64,000 nucleotides of DNA from contig NZ_SOHL01000015.1 of the NCBI RefSeq assembly GCF_004403985.1, positions 186,001 to 250,000 on the forward strand, in the 5' to 3' direction. Numbering within the stretch: the first letter of the stretch is position 1; every line of letters starts with the position of its first letter. Below, piece after piece: positions 8,706-18,047 of the stretch. The notes beneath the pieces were generated by a model. The model worked only from the letters and a program-made list of their open reading frames with translations, had not been told where the DNA came from and made no database searches. A program made the translations under genes and the position numbers. This stretch comes from Cryobacterium gelidum (lineage in GTDB: Bacteria > Actinomycetota > Actinomycetes > Actinomycetales > Microbacteriaceae).

Positions 8706-9305
8706 GTGACGGACAAGACCGGCCTCAGCGAGGAAAGCACTGCGGTGAGCGACAGCCCGCTTCCCGCGGTTGTCTCCCCGAACCTCTCCCCGGGCGCTCC
8801 CACAGCGGATGCCCCCTCCGTTGCCCCCGAGGCACCACTGACGACCGATCAACTCGAGCGTGAAGGCGATATCGCCGCGGATTACATCGAGGAGTTCCTG
8901 GATATCTGCGACCTCGACGGCGATATCGACATCGACGCGCGCAACGGTCGGGCGTATCTGGCCGTCAAGGCGTCCGACGCCGACAACCTCCGGGTGCTCT
9001 CTAAGCCGGAGACGGTCAATGCCCTGCAGGAGCTGACGCGCCTCGCGGTGCAGAATAAGACAGGTTCGTTCTCACGCCTGATCCTGGATATCGGCGGATC
9101 GCGTGAGGTGCGCGAAGCCGAACTCGCGGCCCTGGTGGCGCGGGCCATTGAGCGCATTGAAGGCGGCGCGAGCGAAGCCGATCTGCCGTCCATGTCCTCG
9201 TACGAACGCAAACTCGTACACGACATCGTCGCAGCCAGCGGTAATTACCGATCCGAGTCGTCCGGCGAGGGTCGCGACCGGCACACCGTCATCACCGCAG
9301 CGTAG
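8706..9305 (+). CDS. jag: Jag/KhpB-type RNA-binding protein (KH-R3H)
   Basis: RNA-binding protein in the usual place after yidC. From GTG at 8706 it has 199 residues: a low-complexity acidic/proline N-terminus, a KH-like domain (about 60-125) and a C-terminal R3H domain containing SYERKLVHDIVAA and ending EGRDRHTVITAA. GGAG at 8696-8699 favours the 8706 start; a GTG at 8694, overlapping the yidC stop, is the alternative. The role in cell-wall or translation control is known from other bacteria only. Confidence 0.9.
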   Translation: MTDKTGLSEESTAVSDSPLPAVVSPNLSPGAPTADAPSVAPEAPLTTDQLEREGDIAADYIEEFLDICDLDGDIDIDARNGRAYLAVKASDADNLRVLSKPETVNALQELTRLAVQNKTGSFSRLILDIGGSREVREAELAALVARAIERIEGGASEADLPSMSSYERKLVHDIVAASGNYRSESSGEGRDRHTVITAA

Positions 9306-9316
9306 CCTCGACGGTC

Positions 9317-10012
9317 ATGCCTGAATCAGCCGTACCCGCCTCAAACGTGCCCGAGTCCGCCGAGGCAGCACTCGACATTGCCGCACCGGTGGCGCTGGAG
9401 ATCGAGCCGGCCGCCGCGGTCGATCTATTCGGCCCCCAGATCGACGTCATTCGTGCTTTCACAAGTAATTTAGCTGATCAGGGGGAAATTCTGGGGCTGA
9501 TTGGGCCGTTGGAACTCCCCCGCCTTTGGTCACGCCACATTTTGAACTGTGCCATTGTGGCACCCCTGCTGCGACCCGGTCTTGTTGGAGACGTTGGGTC
9601 CGGCGCGGGTCTGCCCGGCCTGGTTCTGGCCATCGTGCGGCCCGATGTGGAGTTCGTGCTGATCGAACCGATGGAACGACGGGTCGCGTGGTTAAACGAC
9701 CAGGTTGCCGCGCTGCAACTGGCGAATGTGACCGTAGTACGGGCGCGGGCCGAAGAAGCGCGATTAGCGAATCCGCTTGATCAGGTCACCGCCCGGGCCG
9801 TGAGTTCGTTTAGTAAACTGATACCCCTGACGGCGCCCCTGCTGCGCACCGGTGGCGAGCTCATTCTCATGAAGGGCGAGGGCGCCCAGCGTGAAGTCAT
9901 GGCCGCAGCGAAGCCCATCAAGAAATACCGTCTGCGTGATGTCGAGGTCATTACCCTCGGCGCGGGCGTGCTGCCGGAGGTAACCCGGGTCATCCGAGCT
10001 ACAGTGGAGTAG
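9317..10012 (+). CDS. rsmG: 16S rRNA (guanine527-N7)-methyltransferase RsmG
   Basis: SAM-dependent methyltransferase acting on G527 of 16S rRNA in the small subunit; loss in other bacteria gives low-level streptomycin resistance. The SAM-binding loop GDVGSGAGLPGL is at residues 91-102, preceded by LPRLWSRHILNCA, and followed by the family block TARAVSSFSKLIPLTAPLL. Length is 231, with a longer Ala/Pro-rich N-terminus than most. It sits between jag and parA, the conserved order. Confidence 0.96.
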   Translation: MPESAVPASNVPESAEAALDIAAPVALEIEPAAAVDLFGPQIDVIRAFTSNLADQGEILGLIGPLELPRLWSRHILNCAIVAPLLRPGLVGDVGSGAGLPGLVLAIVRPDVEFVLIEPMERRVAWLNDQVAALQLANVTVVRARAEEARLANPLDQVTARAVSSFSKLIPLTAPLLRTGGELILMKGEGAQREVMAAAKPIKKYRLRDVEVITLGAGVLPEVTRVIRATVE

Positions 10013-10013
10013 T

Positions 10014-10043
10014 CCCGAATGTCACCAGTTTTGGTGTTCGGGG
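10014..10043 (+). other. Imperfect hairpin between rsmG and parA
   Basis: CCCGAA-TGT-CACC and GGTG-TTCGGG pair around a short loop just after the rsmG stop, with TCCCTTTCGGG following. It may attenuate read-through from rsmG into parA. There is no clear T-run, so the assignment is weak. Confidence 0.35.
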
Positions 10044-10081
10044 GTCCCTTTCGGGTGGCTCATCAACCGTCGAGCGTAAAG

Positions 10082-10095
10082 GTTTCACGTGAAAC
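10082..10095. promoter_or_regulatory. parS site overlapping the parA start codon
   Basis: Perfect palindrome GTTTCACGTGAAAC. The GTG that opens parA (10089) is the second half of the CACGTG core, so ParB bound here would cover the ribosome-binding and start region of its own operon. Confidence 0.9.
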
Positions 10096-11060
10096 ATCCT
10101 GCTGAAGATCAGCGCACAGGCAAGGCGCCGGGGTTCGACGGTACAACCCCGCTGGCCAGGGAGATCGCTGAGTTGACGCGTCGCCGGCAAGTCATTGCCG
10201 CCGGCGAACTGCCCAAGCCCGAGAAGACCCGGGTGTTGACGATCTCCAACCAAAAAGGTGGAGTCGGCAAGACCACTACCGCCGTCAACCTTGCTGCGGC
10301 GCTTGCTCGTCAGGGAGCACGCGTATTGGTCATCGACCTCGACCCGCAGGGCAACGCCTCTACTGCCCTCGGTGTAGAGCACCGGGCCGAGACGCCGAGC
10401 GTCTACGACGTCATTATCAACGACATGCCCATGGATGAAGTCGTGCAGAAAAGCCCCGAATTCGGTGCCCTGTTCTGCGTGCCGGCGACGATTCACCTGG
10501 CCGGTGCCGAGATCGAACTGGTGTCGCTGGTTGCTCGCGAACAGCGTCTTCGCCGGGCCCTCGACTTGTATCTGGCTGGAACATCCGAGCCCTACGATTA
10601 TGTCTTCATCGATTGCCCGCCCTCGCTCGGACTGTTGACCATCAATGCCTTCGTCGCCGCACGTGAAGTTCTCATTCCGATCCAGTGCGAGTATTACGCA
10701 CTGGAAGGGCTGAGCCAGCTCCTCAAGAACATCAAGCTTATTGAGAAGCACCTCAACCCCGACCTGGTCGTATCGACGATTTTGCTCACGATGTACGACA
10801 GCCGCACCAATCTGGCGACCCAGGTTGCCAAGGAGGTACGCGATCACTTCCCCAAAGAGGTCTTGAATACGGCAATTCCCCGTTCTGTGCGCGTTTCTGA
10901 GGCGCCCAGCTATGGTCAGAGCGTCGTCAGCTACGACCTCAACTCCGCAGGATCGCTCTCATACCTCGAAGCAGCAGCAGAAATGGCCCATCGCGGGGCC
11001 CCGCGAGCAGCGCAAGAGCCCCCAAGAGGAGACAAGCCACAATTAGGAGAACAGCGATAA
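10089..11060 (+). CDS. parA: Chromosome partitioning ATPase ParA (Soj)
   Basis: Deviant-Walker ATPase that, with ParB on parS, segregates newly replicated origins. The product has 323 residues from GTG at 10089. The deviant Walker A KGGVGKTT is at 56-63, the A-prime region reads VLVIDLDPQGNASTALG, and the Walker B region reads YVFIDCPPSLGLLT. The N-terminal extension of about 45 residues is typical of actinobacterial ParA. The start codon lies inside a parS. The last base of its stop is shared with parB. Confidence 0.97.
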   Translation: MKHPAEDQRTGKAPGFDGTTPLAREIAELTRRRQVIAAGELPKPEKTRVLTISNQKGGVGKTTTAVNLAAALARQGARVLVIDLDPQGNASTALGVEHRAETPSVYDVIINDMPMDEVVQKSPEFGALFCVPATIHLAGAEIELVSLVAREQRLRRALDLYLAGTSEPYDYVFIDCPPSLGLLTINAFVAAREVLIPIQCEYYALEGLSQLLKNIKLIEKHLNPDLVVSTILLTMYDSRTNLATQVAKEVRDHFPKEVLNTAIPRSVRVSEAPSYGQSVVSYDLNSAGSLSYLEAAAEMAHRGAPRAAQEPPRGDKPQLGEQR

Positions 11061-12010
11061 TGGCGAAAAGAACCGGCCTCGGTCGCGGTATCGGCGCACT
11101 CATTCCGGTGCAGGAAGGCGCCTCGGCGCCTCGTCCGGTGGACGTCTTCTTTCCCCGGAGTGCGATCGCGGAAGCGGACACCTCCCCCGCGCTCGTTCCC
11201 GTGCCCGGCGCTACGCTGGCGCACCTGGACCCCAAGGACATCGTTCCCAATCGGGCCCAGCCGCGTACCATCTTCGATGAGGATGATCTCGCCGAACTCG
11301 TGAACAGCATTCGCGAAGTCGGTGTGCTACAGCCCATCGTTGTGCGTCCCCTGCCCGATGAGCCCGGCAAGTACGAGCTCGTGATGGGTGAACGTCGGTT
11401 ACGCGCCACCAGGGAGGTGGGGCTCGACAGCATTCCGGCCGTCGTCCGCGATACCGCCGACGTCGACATGCTCCGAGACGCACTTCTGGAGAACCTGCAC
11501 CGCGCGCAGCTGAATCCGCTGGAAGAGGCATCTGCGTATCAGCAGTTACTCGCCGACTTTGGCATTACCCAGGAAGAACTGGCAACGCGGATCGGTCGAT
11601 CGCGGCCGCAGATCACCAACACTCTGCGGCTGCTCAAGCTGCCGGAACCCGTGCAGTTGCGTGTTGCCGCCGGCGTTCTGTCAGCCGGTCACGCACGGGC
11701 CATCCTGTCCGTCGGCGACATAAACGGCATGCTGCGTCTGGCAGAAAAAATCGTGGAAGAGGACCTGTCAGTGCGTGCGGCGGAAGCCGCGGCGACCGCT
11801 GGTCCCAAGAAATCCATCATGAAGCCGCTGCCCGGACGGCGCCAGGGACACCTCGATGAGATCGCTGAACACTTCGGAGATCGTCTCGATACCCGGGTCA
11901 AAATCCATCTTGGCGCACGAAAAGGCCAGATCACGGTAGATTTCGCGACAATCGGTGATCTCAATCGCATCCTGACAGTCCTCGGAGAACCTGGCTTCAG
12001 CGCCACCTAG
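11060..12010 (+). CDS. parB: Chromosome partitioning protein ParB
   Basis: CTP-dependent clamp that loads at parS and spreads along DNA. The 316 residues include the CTPase/N-terminal domain with the arginine patch GERRLRATRE at 110-119. The helix-turn-helix is GITQEELATRIGRSRPQITN at about 168-187, and a C-terminal dimerisation domain follows. The extreme N-terminus KRTGLGRGIGALIP is the typical ParA-contacting segment. The start overlaps the parA stop by one base. Four parS-type sites follow within 460 bases. Confidence 0.97.
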   Translation: MAKRTGLGRGIGALIPVQEGASAPRPVDVFFPRSAIAEADTSPALVPVPGATLAHLDPKDIVPNRAQPRTIFDEDDLAELVNSIREVGVLQPIVVRPLPDEPGKYELVMGERRLRATREVGLDSIPAVVRDTADVDMLRDALLENLHRAQLNPLEEASAYQQLLADFGITQEELATRIGRSRPQITNTLRLLKLPEPVQLRVAAGVLSAGHARAILSVGDINGMLRLAEKIVEEDLSVRAAEAAATAGPKKSIMKPLPGRRQGHLDEIAEHFGDRLDTRVKIHLGARKGQITVDFATIGDLNRILTVLGEPGFSAT

Positions 12011-12027
12011 GTCCGCGTCTGGATGGC

Positions 12028-12041
12028 GTTTCACGTGAAAC
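12028..12041. promoter_or_regulatory. parS site
   Basis: Perfect GTTTCACGTGAAAC, 18 bases after the parB stop. Confidence 0.9.
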
Positions 12042-12064
12042 ATTCCGACTGTCCACGCTCGGAT

Positions 12065-12078
12065 GTTTCACGTGCAAC
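12065..12078. promoter_or_regulatory. parS site (one mismatch)
   Basis: GTTTCACGTGCAAC, intact CACGTG core, one substitution in the right arm. Confidence 0.7.
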
Positions 12079-12226
12079 ACTGGATGCAGAGTGTGGGGCA
12101 ATGCTGAGCGAGAAGCGCGCCGGGATTACGCCCAAGCCGAAGACATATCCACGCGAAAATTGTGCAGTAGCCAGCACCGTGGCCGACGGCGCTCCACGCT
12201 GTAAGCGGACGGACAAGTGATGTTTC

Positions 12227-12240
12227 GTTTCACGTGAAAC
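12227..12240. promoter_or_regulatory. parS site
   Basis: Perfect GTTTCACGTGAAAC. Confidence 0.9.
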
Positions 12241-12457
12241 ATGCCTGTTCCACCCGGTGAGCTCGCCCGGCCCGGCACCACATTTGTCGCAAGCGGACTA
12301 CGCGCGGCGACCGGCCACCGCGTTAGTGGCGACGTCGGGTTAGCGCGACGGCTTCACGGAGACACCGAGTCGTCATGGTGCACGTTTCAGTTCATACACT
12401 GGAACAATGCGGTGCCACGGCGGCTCGGTTTACGTGCAACGGTCGGACGAGCCCTAT

Positions 12458-12471
12458 GTTTCACGTGAAAC
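12458..12471. promoter_or_regulatory. parS site
   Basis: Perfect GTTTCACGTGAAAC, 12 bases before the 3' end of the convergent ddl gene. Confidence 0.9.
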
Positions 12472-12482
12472 GGTGGGCGGGT

Positions 12483-13439
12483 CTACTGGGTGCGTAGGGC
12501 GTGGGCAGCGAGGGCGGAGTACGTGGCGCCGAGGGTCTGACCGGCGGCCTCGATGGCCTGCGGCACCAGCGAAGTCTCGGTGAGGCCGGGAAGCACATTG
12601 GCCTCGAGAAACCACGGGGTGCCCGCTGCGTCAATGATGAGGTCGACGCGGCTCAAGTGACGCAGGCCGAGCAGGGTGTGAATGGCCACTGCGGAGGCAC
12701 TCACCGCCCCTGAGACGTCCTGAGCGAGGCGGGCAGGGGTATAAAAGTCGGTTTCGCCGGCGTTATAGCGGGCCTCGAAGCTGTAAACCCCGTCGACGGG
12801 CACGATTTCGACGATGGGAAGCGCTGTGGGACCGTTCCCGGCGTCGATTACGGCCACTGTGACCTCGATCCCCTCGATGTACGCCTCGACGAGGGCAGTA
12901 TTGGCGTAGGTATACGCATCAACCATGGCACGGGGCAGGTCACCGGGGGTTCGTACGATAGTGACGCCCTGCGAGGAGCCACCCTGCGCTGGTTTGACGA
13001 CGAGGGGAAGGCCGATCGCACTGATCAAGTGCTCGAGTACGTCCGTAGCACCGAGGTCCCGAAAGGTTTCAGTGGAGAGCACGATCGCCGGGGGAGTTGC
13101 CAGAGCGGCGCGCGATACGAGTTCTTTCGCGGTTCCCTTATTCCAGGCCAGGGCTGCAGCGGGACCACGGGAGCCCAGAAAGGGAATGCCGGTCGTCTCA
13201 AGCAGGGAGAGCAGCGCGCCGTCTTCGCCGGTAGCGCCGTGCAGGGTAGGCCAAATGAGGTCGGGCGCCTGCGCGGTGAGGGTGGTGAGCAGGTTTGCGC
13301 CGGGATCGAGCACCGTGACGGAGTGTCCGGAATTGGTGAGGGCATCCGCTACGCGACGGCCGGAACGGAGGGAAACATCGCGCTCGTGCGAGATGCCGCC
13401 CGCGAGGATGGTGATGTTGAGAGGATTCGATTCGCTCAT
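12483..13439 (-). CDS. ddl: D-alanine--D-alanine ligase family protein
   Basis: ATP-grasp ligase joining two D-alanines for peptidoglycan precursors. The 318 residues show the N-terminal block ITILAGGISHERDVSLRSG, the central LHGATGEDGALLSLLE, the ATP-grasp loop KPAQGGSSQGVTIV and the metal-binding end FLEANVLPGLTETS. It is shorter than E. coli DdlB-type enzymes only in loops. Because a second Ddl is common in actinobacteria, this copy could be the housekeeping enzyme or a paralogue; its catalytic blocks appear intact. It is encoded 43 bases after the aminotransferase on the same strand. Confidence 0.88.
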   Translation of the reverse strand: MSESNPLNITILAGGISHERDVSLRSGRRVADALTNSGHSVTVLDPGANLLTTLTAQAPDLIWPTLHGATGEDGALLSLLETTGIPFLGSRGPAAALAWNKGTAKELVSRAALATPPAIVLSTETFRDLGATDVLEHLISAIGLPLVVKPAQGGSSQGVTIVRTPGDLPRAMVDAYTYANTALVEAYIEGIEVTVAVIDAGNGPTALPIVEIVPVDGVYSFEARYNAGETDFYTPARLAQDVSGAVSASAVAIHTLLGLRHLSRVDLIIDAAGTPWFLEANVLPGLTETSLVPQAIEAAGQTLGATYSALAAHALRTQ

Positions 13440-13482
13440 GATCAGGATTTTTCCTAGCTGATTAGGGGGTAGGGCGGCGAAT

Positions 13483-14832
13483 TTAGGAGATATTGGCCGG
13501 CGGGCCGGCGTAGCGCTGATTTCGGGGACCTGATCGCTCAGGGGCGGGACCGAGGGATCCCGTGCCGGCGAAGGTGTCGAGCAGATCGAGCTCGCCGCGA
13601 ATCACGGTGGCGAGACGACGGATGCCCAAGCGAATGCTGTCGGGGGTGGGATAGCAGAACGCGAGGCGAATATGCTGGCGGCCGTCACCGTTAGCGTAAA
13701 AGGCAGTACCGGGAGTGTAGGCGACGAGTTCTTTGACTGCACGGGGCAGCATGGCCTTGGAATCGAGTTGCTCCGGCAGGGTCACCCAGACGTAGAACCC
13801 ACCGGTCGGGTTCGTCCAGGTCAGGTCGGGCAGGTATTCGTCCAGCGCGGTCAGCATTGCATTCTTGCGCTCGTGATAGACGCCGCGGAAAGTATTGATC
13901 TGGCCCTGCCAATCGGCGGTGGAGAGATACTCCGAGATGACCATCTGCGTGAACGAGCTGGGGGAGAGTACGGCCGCCTCGTTGGCGAGGACGAGTTTCT
14001 CGCGAATGGCGTGCGGGGCAAGGGCCCAACCAACACGAAAGCCGGGAGCGAGGGTTTTTGAGAAGGTACCGAGGTAGACGACGCCGTCGCGCTCGAGTGA
14101 GCGGATCGCATCCGGTGCCGGCTTGTCGAAATACAGCAGGCCGTAGGGGTTGTCCTCCAGGACCAGAATGTTGTTGGTGCGGCAAATCTGAAGAATTTCC
14201 AGGCGACGTGCCCAGCTGAGGGTTACGCCGGCCGGGTTGTGGAAACTGGGGATCGTGTAGAGGAACTTGATGGTGCGCCCTGCGGCCTTCAGGGCGGCGA
14301 TGTGTTCGACCAGGGCAGCGGGAATCATGCCATTCTCGTCCATGGGGACATGGTCGACCTCGGCCTGATAGGACTTAAAGATAACCATCGCGGTGACATA
14401 GCTTGGACCCTCGGAGACGACGACGTCTCCGGGGTTCAAAAAGAGCTTGCTCACCAGTTCGAGGGCGTGCTGGGAGCCGGTTGTGACCACGACATCGTCG
14501 GCGTTCGCCTTGATCCCCTCGAGGGCCATCACGTCGAGAATCTGCTCGCGCAGCAAGGGAACTCCCTGACCAGAGCCATATTGCAGGGCTGTCGCACCAT
14601 TTTCACGCATGACTTTATCCATGGCATCCCTGATGCGGTCCTGCGGCAGGGCTGCGACGTACGGCATGCCTCCGGCGAGAGACACCACCTCGGGGCGCGA
14701 AGCCACGGCGAACAGGGCGCGCACCTCGGAGGCCTTCAGGCCCGCGGCTCGGTCCGCGTACTGGTGATACCACGGATCGAGGTTGTTACCGGCCTGCTCG
14801 AATCCAGTTTCAGTGGAACCCTGATTTGTCAC
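13483..14832 (-). CDS. PLP-dependent aminotransferase (class I/II, AAT-I fold)
   Basis: Cytosolic aminotransferase of 449 residues related to 2-aminoadipate/aromatic aminotransferases and to the catalytic half of MocR regulators. There is no N-terminal helix-turn-helix, so it is an enzyme, not a regulator. Visible blocks are SLAGGMPYVAALP, LQYGSGQGVPLLREQIL, TIPSFHNPAGVTLSWARR and VLEDNPYGLLYFD. The PLP lysine is K259 in GTFSKTLAPGFRVGW. Its substrate cannot be named from sequence. The ending of about 30 residues is proline/glycine-rich. Start GTG at 14832. It shares strand with trxA but is separated from it by a terminator. Confidence 0.88.
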   Translation of the reverse strand: MTNQGSTETGFEQAGNNLDPWYHQYADRAAGLKASEVRALFAVASRPEVVSLAGGMPYVAALPQDRIRDAMDKVMRENGATALQYGSGQGVPLLREQILDVMALEGIKANADDVVVTTGSQHALELVSKLFLNPGDVVVSEGPSYVTAMVIFKSYQAEVDHVPMDENGMIPAALVEHIAALKAAGRTIKFLYTIPSFHNPAGVTLSWARRLEILQICRTNNILVLEDNPYGLLYFDKPAPDAIRSLERDGVVYLGTFSKTLAPGFRVGWALAPHAIREKLVLANEAAVLSPSSFTQMVISEYLSTADWQGQINTFRGVYHERKNAMLTALDEYLPDLTWTNPTGGFYVWVTLPEQLDSKAMLPRAVKELVAYTPGTAFYANGDGRQHIRLAFCYPTPDSIRLGIRRLATVIRGELDLLDTFAGTGSLGPAPERSGPRNQRYAGPPANIS

Positions 14833-14884
14833 GTCACATCCGTTCTGCTGTTCACTTCATCGTATGGGGTGGCAGCGCACACCG

Positions 14885-14917
14885 AAAAACCCGCCCAGCT
14901 GCTGCCGGACGGGTTTT
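14885..14917 (-). terminator. Terminator downstream of trxA
   Basis: AAAACCCG...CGGGTTTT inverted repeat with a GC-rich centre. On the minus strand it ends in TTTTT, 19 bases beyond the trxA stop; it separates trxB-trxA from the aminotransferase. Confidence 0.75.
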
Positions 14918-14935
14918 CAGTATTCAGGGTGTGAC

Positions 14936-15259
14936 TTAGACCAGGAAGTCGGCCAGGTCCTTCTCGAGTTGCGGCTTCGGCTTGGCGCCGATGACGGTCT
15001 TGACGACCTCGCCCTTCTGGAAAACCTTCATCGCGGGGATGGAGGTGATCTGGTACTTGGCGGCCAGGGCCGGGTGCTCGTCGACGTTGAGCTTGACGAT
15101 GTCGAGCTTGTCGGAGTTCTCGGCCGCGATCTGGTCGAGAATGGGGCTGACGGCGCGGCAGGGGCCACACCACTCGGCCCAGAAGTCGACCAGTACGGTC
15201 TTCTCGTTGTTGATGACTTCCTGATCGAAGTTGGCTTCGGTGACGGATCGTGCGGTCAT
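14936..15259 (-). CDS. trxA: Thioredoxin
   Basis: Small dithiol reductant of 107 residues with the catalytic WCGPC at 30-34, the cis-proline in SIPAMKVF and the usual fold length. It follows trxB by ten bases on the same strand, so the reductase and its substrate are made from one transcript. A terminator follows. GGAG in AAGGAGATTCAC precedes the ATG. Confidence 0.97.
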   Translation of the reverse strand: MTARSVTEANFDQEVINNEKTVLVDFWAEWCGPCRAVSPILDQIAAENSDKLDIVKLNVDEHPALAAKYQITSIPAMKVFQKGEVVKTVIGAKPKPQLEKDLADFLV

Positions 15260-15269
15260 GTGAATCTCC

Positions 15270-16241
15270 TTAGTTAACTGATGCGAGTTCGGTGTCGCCG
15301 GCTTGGGCCAGATAGGCGGGGGGAAGGGTGCTGAGGTAGTGCTCTGCGTCGAGAGCGGCAGCGCAGCCGGAGCCGGCCGCGGTGATGGCCTGACGATAGC
15401 TGGAATCGATCACGTCGCCGGCCGCGAAGACGCCGACCTGACTGGTGAGCGAGGACCGGCCGGCTACTGCGATGGTGCCCTCCGGGGTCAGGTCGAGTTG
15501 CTTGTGCACGAGGTGCGTTCGGGGGTCGTTACCGATCGCCACGAACACACCGCCGACGGGAAGGCTGCTCTCGGCGCCAGAGACAGTGTCGCGCAGGATG
15601 AGACCGTCGACAGCGTCGGCGCCGGTAATGCCGACAACTTCACTGTTCCAGGTGAACTGGATCTTGTCGTTGGCGAAGGCACGATCCTGCATGATCTTGG
15701 AGGCGCGCAGCTCGCCCTTACGGTGAATGACGTGCACCTTGGAGGCGAACCGGGTGAGGAAAGTAGCTTCTTCCATTGCGGAGTCGCCACCGCCGATGAC
15801 GGCGATTTCCTTGCCCTTGAAGAAAAAACCATCGCAGGTGGCGCACCAGGAGACGCCGCGGCCGGACAAGCGTTCCTCGTCGCTGAGACCGAGTTTGCGG
15901 TACGCCGAGCCGGTGGCGAAGATGACCGCGAGAGCCTGCTCCACGTCGCCGTTACCCAGGGTCACCGTTTTGAACGGGCCCGTCAGGTCGACCGAATCGA
16001 CGTCGTCATAGATGACCTCGGTGCCGAAGCGCTCAGCCTGCTCCTGCATCTTGGTCATCAGATCGGGTCCCTGCACCCCCTCCGGGAAGCCGGGAAAGTT
16101 TTCGACGTCGGTCGTGTTCATCAACTCGCCGCCGGCCTCCACTGAACTGGCAATCAGAAGCGGTGTGAGATTGGCTCTCGCGGCGTAGATCGCCGCGGTG
16201 TAACCGGCCGGTCCGGAACCGATGATGATGATCTGACGCAC
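15270..16241 (-). CDS. trxB: Thioredoxin-disulfide reductase
   Basis: NADPH/FAD flavoenzyme reducing thioredoxin. From GTG at 16241 it has 323 residues: FAD motif [10 protein letters not shown] near the N-terminus, redox pair CATC at 133-136 and NADPH motif [10 protein letters not shown]. The late FAD block is [27 protein letters not shown] sits seven bases before 16241 but only one base before the in-frame GTG at 16247, so the shorter start is preferred. It forms an operon with trxA. In mycobacteria sigM often lies between murJ and trxB; here it is missing. Confidence 0.96.
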   Translation of the reverse strand: MRQIIIIGSGPAGYTAAIYAARANLTPLLIASSVEAGGELMNTTDVENFPGFPEGVQGPDLMTKMQEQAERFGTEVIYDDVDSVDLTGPFKTVTLGNGDVEQALAVIFATGSAYRKLGLSDEERLSGRGVSWCATCDGFFFKGKEIAVIGGGDSAMEEATFLTRFASKVHVIHRKGELRASKIMQDRAFANDKIQFTWNSEVVGITGADAVDGLILRDTVSGAESSLPVGGVFVAIGNDPRTHLVHKQLDLTPEGTIAVAGRSSLTSQVGVFAAGDVIDSSYRQAITAAGSGCAAALDAEHYLSTLPPAYLAQAGDTELASVN

Positions 16242-16421
16242 GTGCACGCTCCTTGCAATGATGGGCGAGACGGGCAGGATCCCGGCTCACGTTTCGATAC
16301 AACACATCCTAATCAAATGATATTCCGGCCCCTCCAGCTTCTGCCGCAGGCACTCAGCTACCGAAGGAGTCACTCGCAGTGCTGACACGACGTCTGAGCG
16401 GCGCTGCAGGCAGGTTGCGTC

Positions 16422-18047
16422 TTATCGACCGAAACGCTTCTGCAGGGGCGCCAGGAAGGCCGTGAGCTCGCTGCTGCGCATAACGAGGAGTAATCCGAAG
16501 TAGGACAGGGACATGACGAGACCGATGACGAGCATCGAGGTGATGGCGCTCAGGCGAGACGCGACGGCAAATCCGCCCTCGACCGTCCCCCCCAGGGTGA
16601 ACAGCAGGGCGATGCCGAGGCCGACCGGAATGATCGCCGCCGCGAAATATTTCACGAGGCTGCGCACGATGCGCCGGCCGTCGATGCCACCGAGTCGGCG
16701 CCGCAGCAGCGTGGTCGCCAGAACGCACTGCAGCACGCCGGAGACCGTGATGACCAGGGCGATACCGACGGCAATCCATTCCACCGGCAGCAGGGCGCAG
16801 CCGAGCACACCGAGCACGATGAGTACAACCTGGAACAGGGTGAAAAAGAACGGTGTGCGGGTGTCTCCAAGGGCGTAGAAGGTGCGTTGCACGACGAACA
16901 GGATGCAGAAGGCGATGAGTCCGAGAATGAAAGCGATGATCACGTTCCCGATGCCCTGAATCTGGTCGAACGGTGACACGAACACGGCGGCGAACGGATA
17001 CGCGCAGACGGCAATCACGGCCGTCGCGATCACGATGATCAAGGTCGTGCCTCGTATCGCAGAGGATGCATCTGTGCGCACCAGATCAAACTTCTCGAGT
17101 GCCGCGTGCTCGCTCATGCGGGTGAAGTAGGCGGTGGCCACGGAGACCGTGATGACCGAGTGCGGCAACATGAAGATCAGCCAGGCGGTGGCGAGTACGG
17201 CAATGGACGCCTTACCGGTGGCGTACGAGACCACCTGCGTCTCGACGATCCCGGCAATGGTGGTCAGGACCAGCATGCCGAAGGTCCAGGTGGCCATCTT
17301 TCCGGCGGCACCGAGGCCAACCCCGCGAAAATGAAAGTCGGGGCGAAAACGCAGGCCGATGCGTTTCCAGAAATAGAACAACACCACGGCCTGCACCATC
17401 ACGCCGAGCGTCGCGGTGCCGGCCAGCAGCGCGATCATGGCCGGGGTGAATTCGCCCGCCGCCCGTTCACCGGTGGCATCAGCCCCAAACATGGCGCCGA
17501 AAACGAGCAGTCCGGCGATCGCGACCACATTGTTGAGCACCGGCACCCACGTGAACGGTCCGAACATGCGACGCGCGTTGAGCACCTCGCCGAGCAGCGT
17601 GTACAGGCCGTAGAAGAACATCTGGGGCAGGCACCAGTAGGCGAACGCAACCGCGAGATTTTTTTGGTCGGCTGGCAGGTTGATGCCGATGAATCCGGTG
17701 ATGGCCGGCGCGAACAGGGTGCCGACAATTGTCGTCACAGCGAGAATCGATAGCGCCAGGGTGAGCAGTTTGTTGATGTAGGCCGTGCCGCCGTCGAGGT
17801 GCGCGCTGGCGCGCACGATCTGCGGCACCAGAACGGCCGTGAGAATACCGCCGGCGACAATGACGTAGACGGTGTTCGGCAGTTGGTTGGCCAGGGCGAA
17901 CGCGTCGGCGCTGTCGCCGAGCTGACCGATCATGCCGGCCAGAACAATGAGCTTCACGAACCCGAGAATGCGCGAGACCATGGTGCCGGAGGCCAGGAAG
18001 GCGCTGGCCCGGCCGATGCCGCCGCTACCGGTAACGGTGTCAGACAT
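16422..18047 (-). CDS. murJ: Lipid II flippase MurJ
   Basis: Polytopic membrane protein of 541 residues with about 14 hydrophobic helices, of the MviN/MurJ family that flips lipid II for peptidoglycan synthesis. The start ATG at 18047 overlaps the stop of the upstream DUF6049 gene by eight bases and gives the family N-terminus ASAFLASGTMVSRILGFVK. GEVLNARRMFGPFTWVPVLNN and YALGDTRTPFF are also conserved. There is no C-terminal pseudokinase domain like that of mycobacterial MviN. The coupling with DUF6049 matches the Rv3909-Rv3910 arrangement. Confidence 0.95.
   Translation of the reverse strand: MSDTVTGSGGIGRASAFLASGTMVSRILGFVKLIVLAGMIGQLGDSADAFALANQLPNTVYVIVAGGILTAVLVPQIVRASAHLDGGTAYINKLLTLALSILAVTTIVGTLFAPAITGFIGINLPADQKNLAVAFAYWCLPQMFFYGLYTLLGEVLNARRMFGPFTWVPVLNNVVAIAGLLVFGAMFGADATGERAAGEFTPAMIALLAGTATLGVMVQAVVLFYFWKRIGLRFRPDFHFRGVGLGAAGKMATWTFGMLVLTTIAGIVETQVVSYATGKASIAVLATAWLIFMLPHSVITVSVATAYFTRMSEHAALEKFDLVRTDASSAIRGTTLIIVIATAVIAVCAYPFAAVFVSPFDQIQGIGNVIIAFILGLIAFCILFVVQRTFYALGDTRTPFFFTLFQVVLIVLGVLGCALLPVEWIAVGIALVITVSGVLQCVLATTLLRRRLGGIDGRRIVRSLVKYFAAAIIPVGLGIALLFTLGGTVEGGFAVASRLSAITSMLVIGLVMSLSYFGLLLVMRSSELTAFLAPLQKRFGR

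Larger units (their letters stand above)
12011..12482. other. parS-rich intergenic region between parB and ddl
   Basis: A 472-bp stretch between convergent genes. No convincing gene; the open frames here lack ribosome binding sites and conserved sequence. Its content is four parS-type palindromes plus a poor relative at 12427-12440, so its role is probably centromeric. Confidence 0.8.

Noticed and set aside
12427..12440. Further parS copy
   Set aside because: Three mismatches and a broken left arm compared with the consensus.
12023..12468. Two small plus-strand frames in the parB-ddl gap
   Set aside because: They run through four parS-type palindromes, lack ribosome binding sites, and resemble nothing; the region is better read as centromere.
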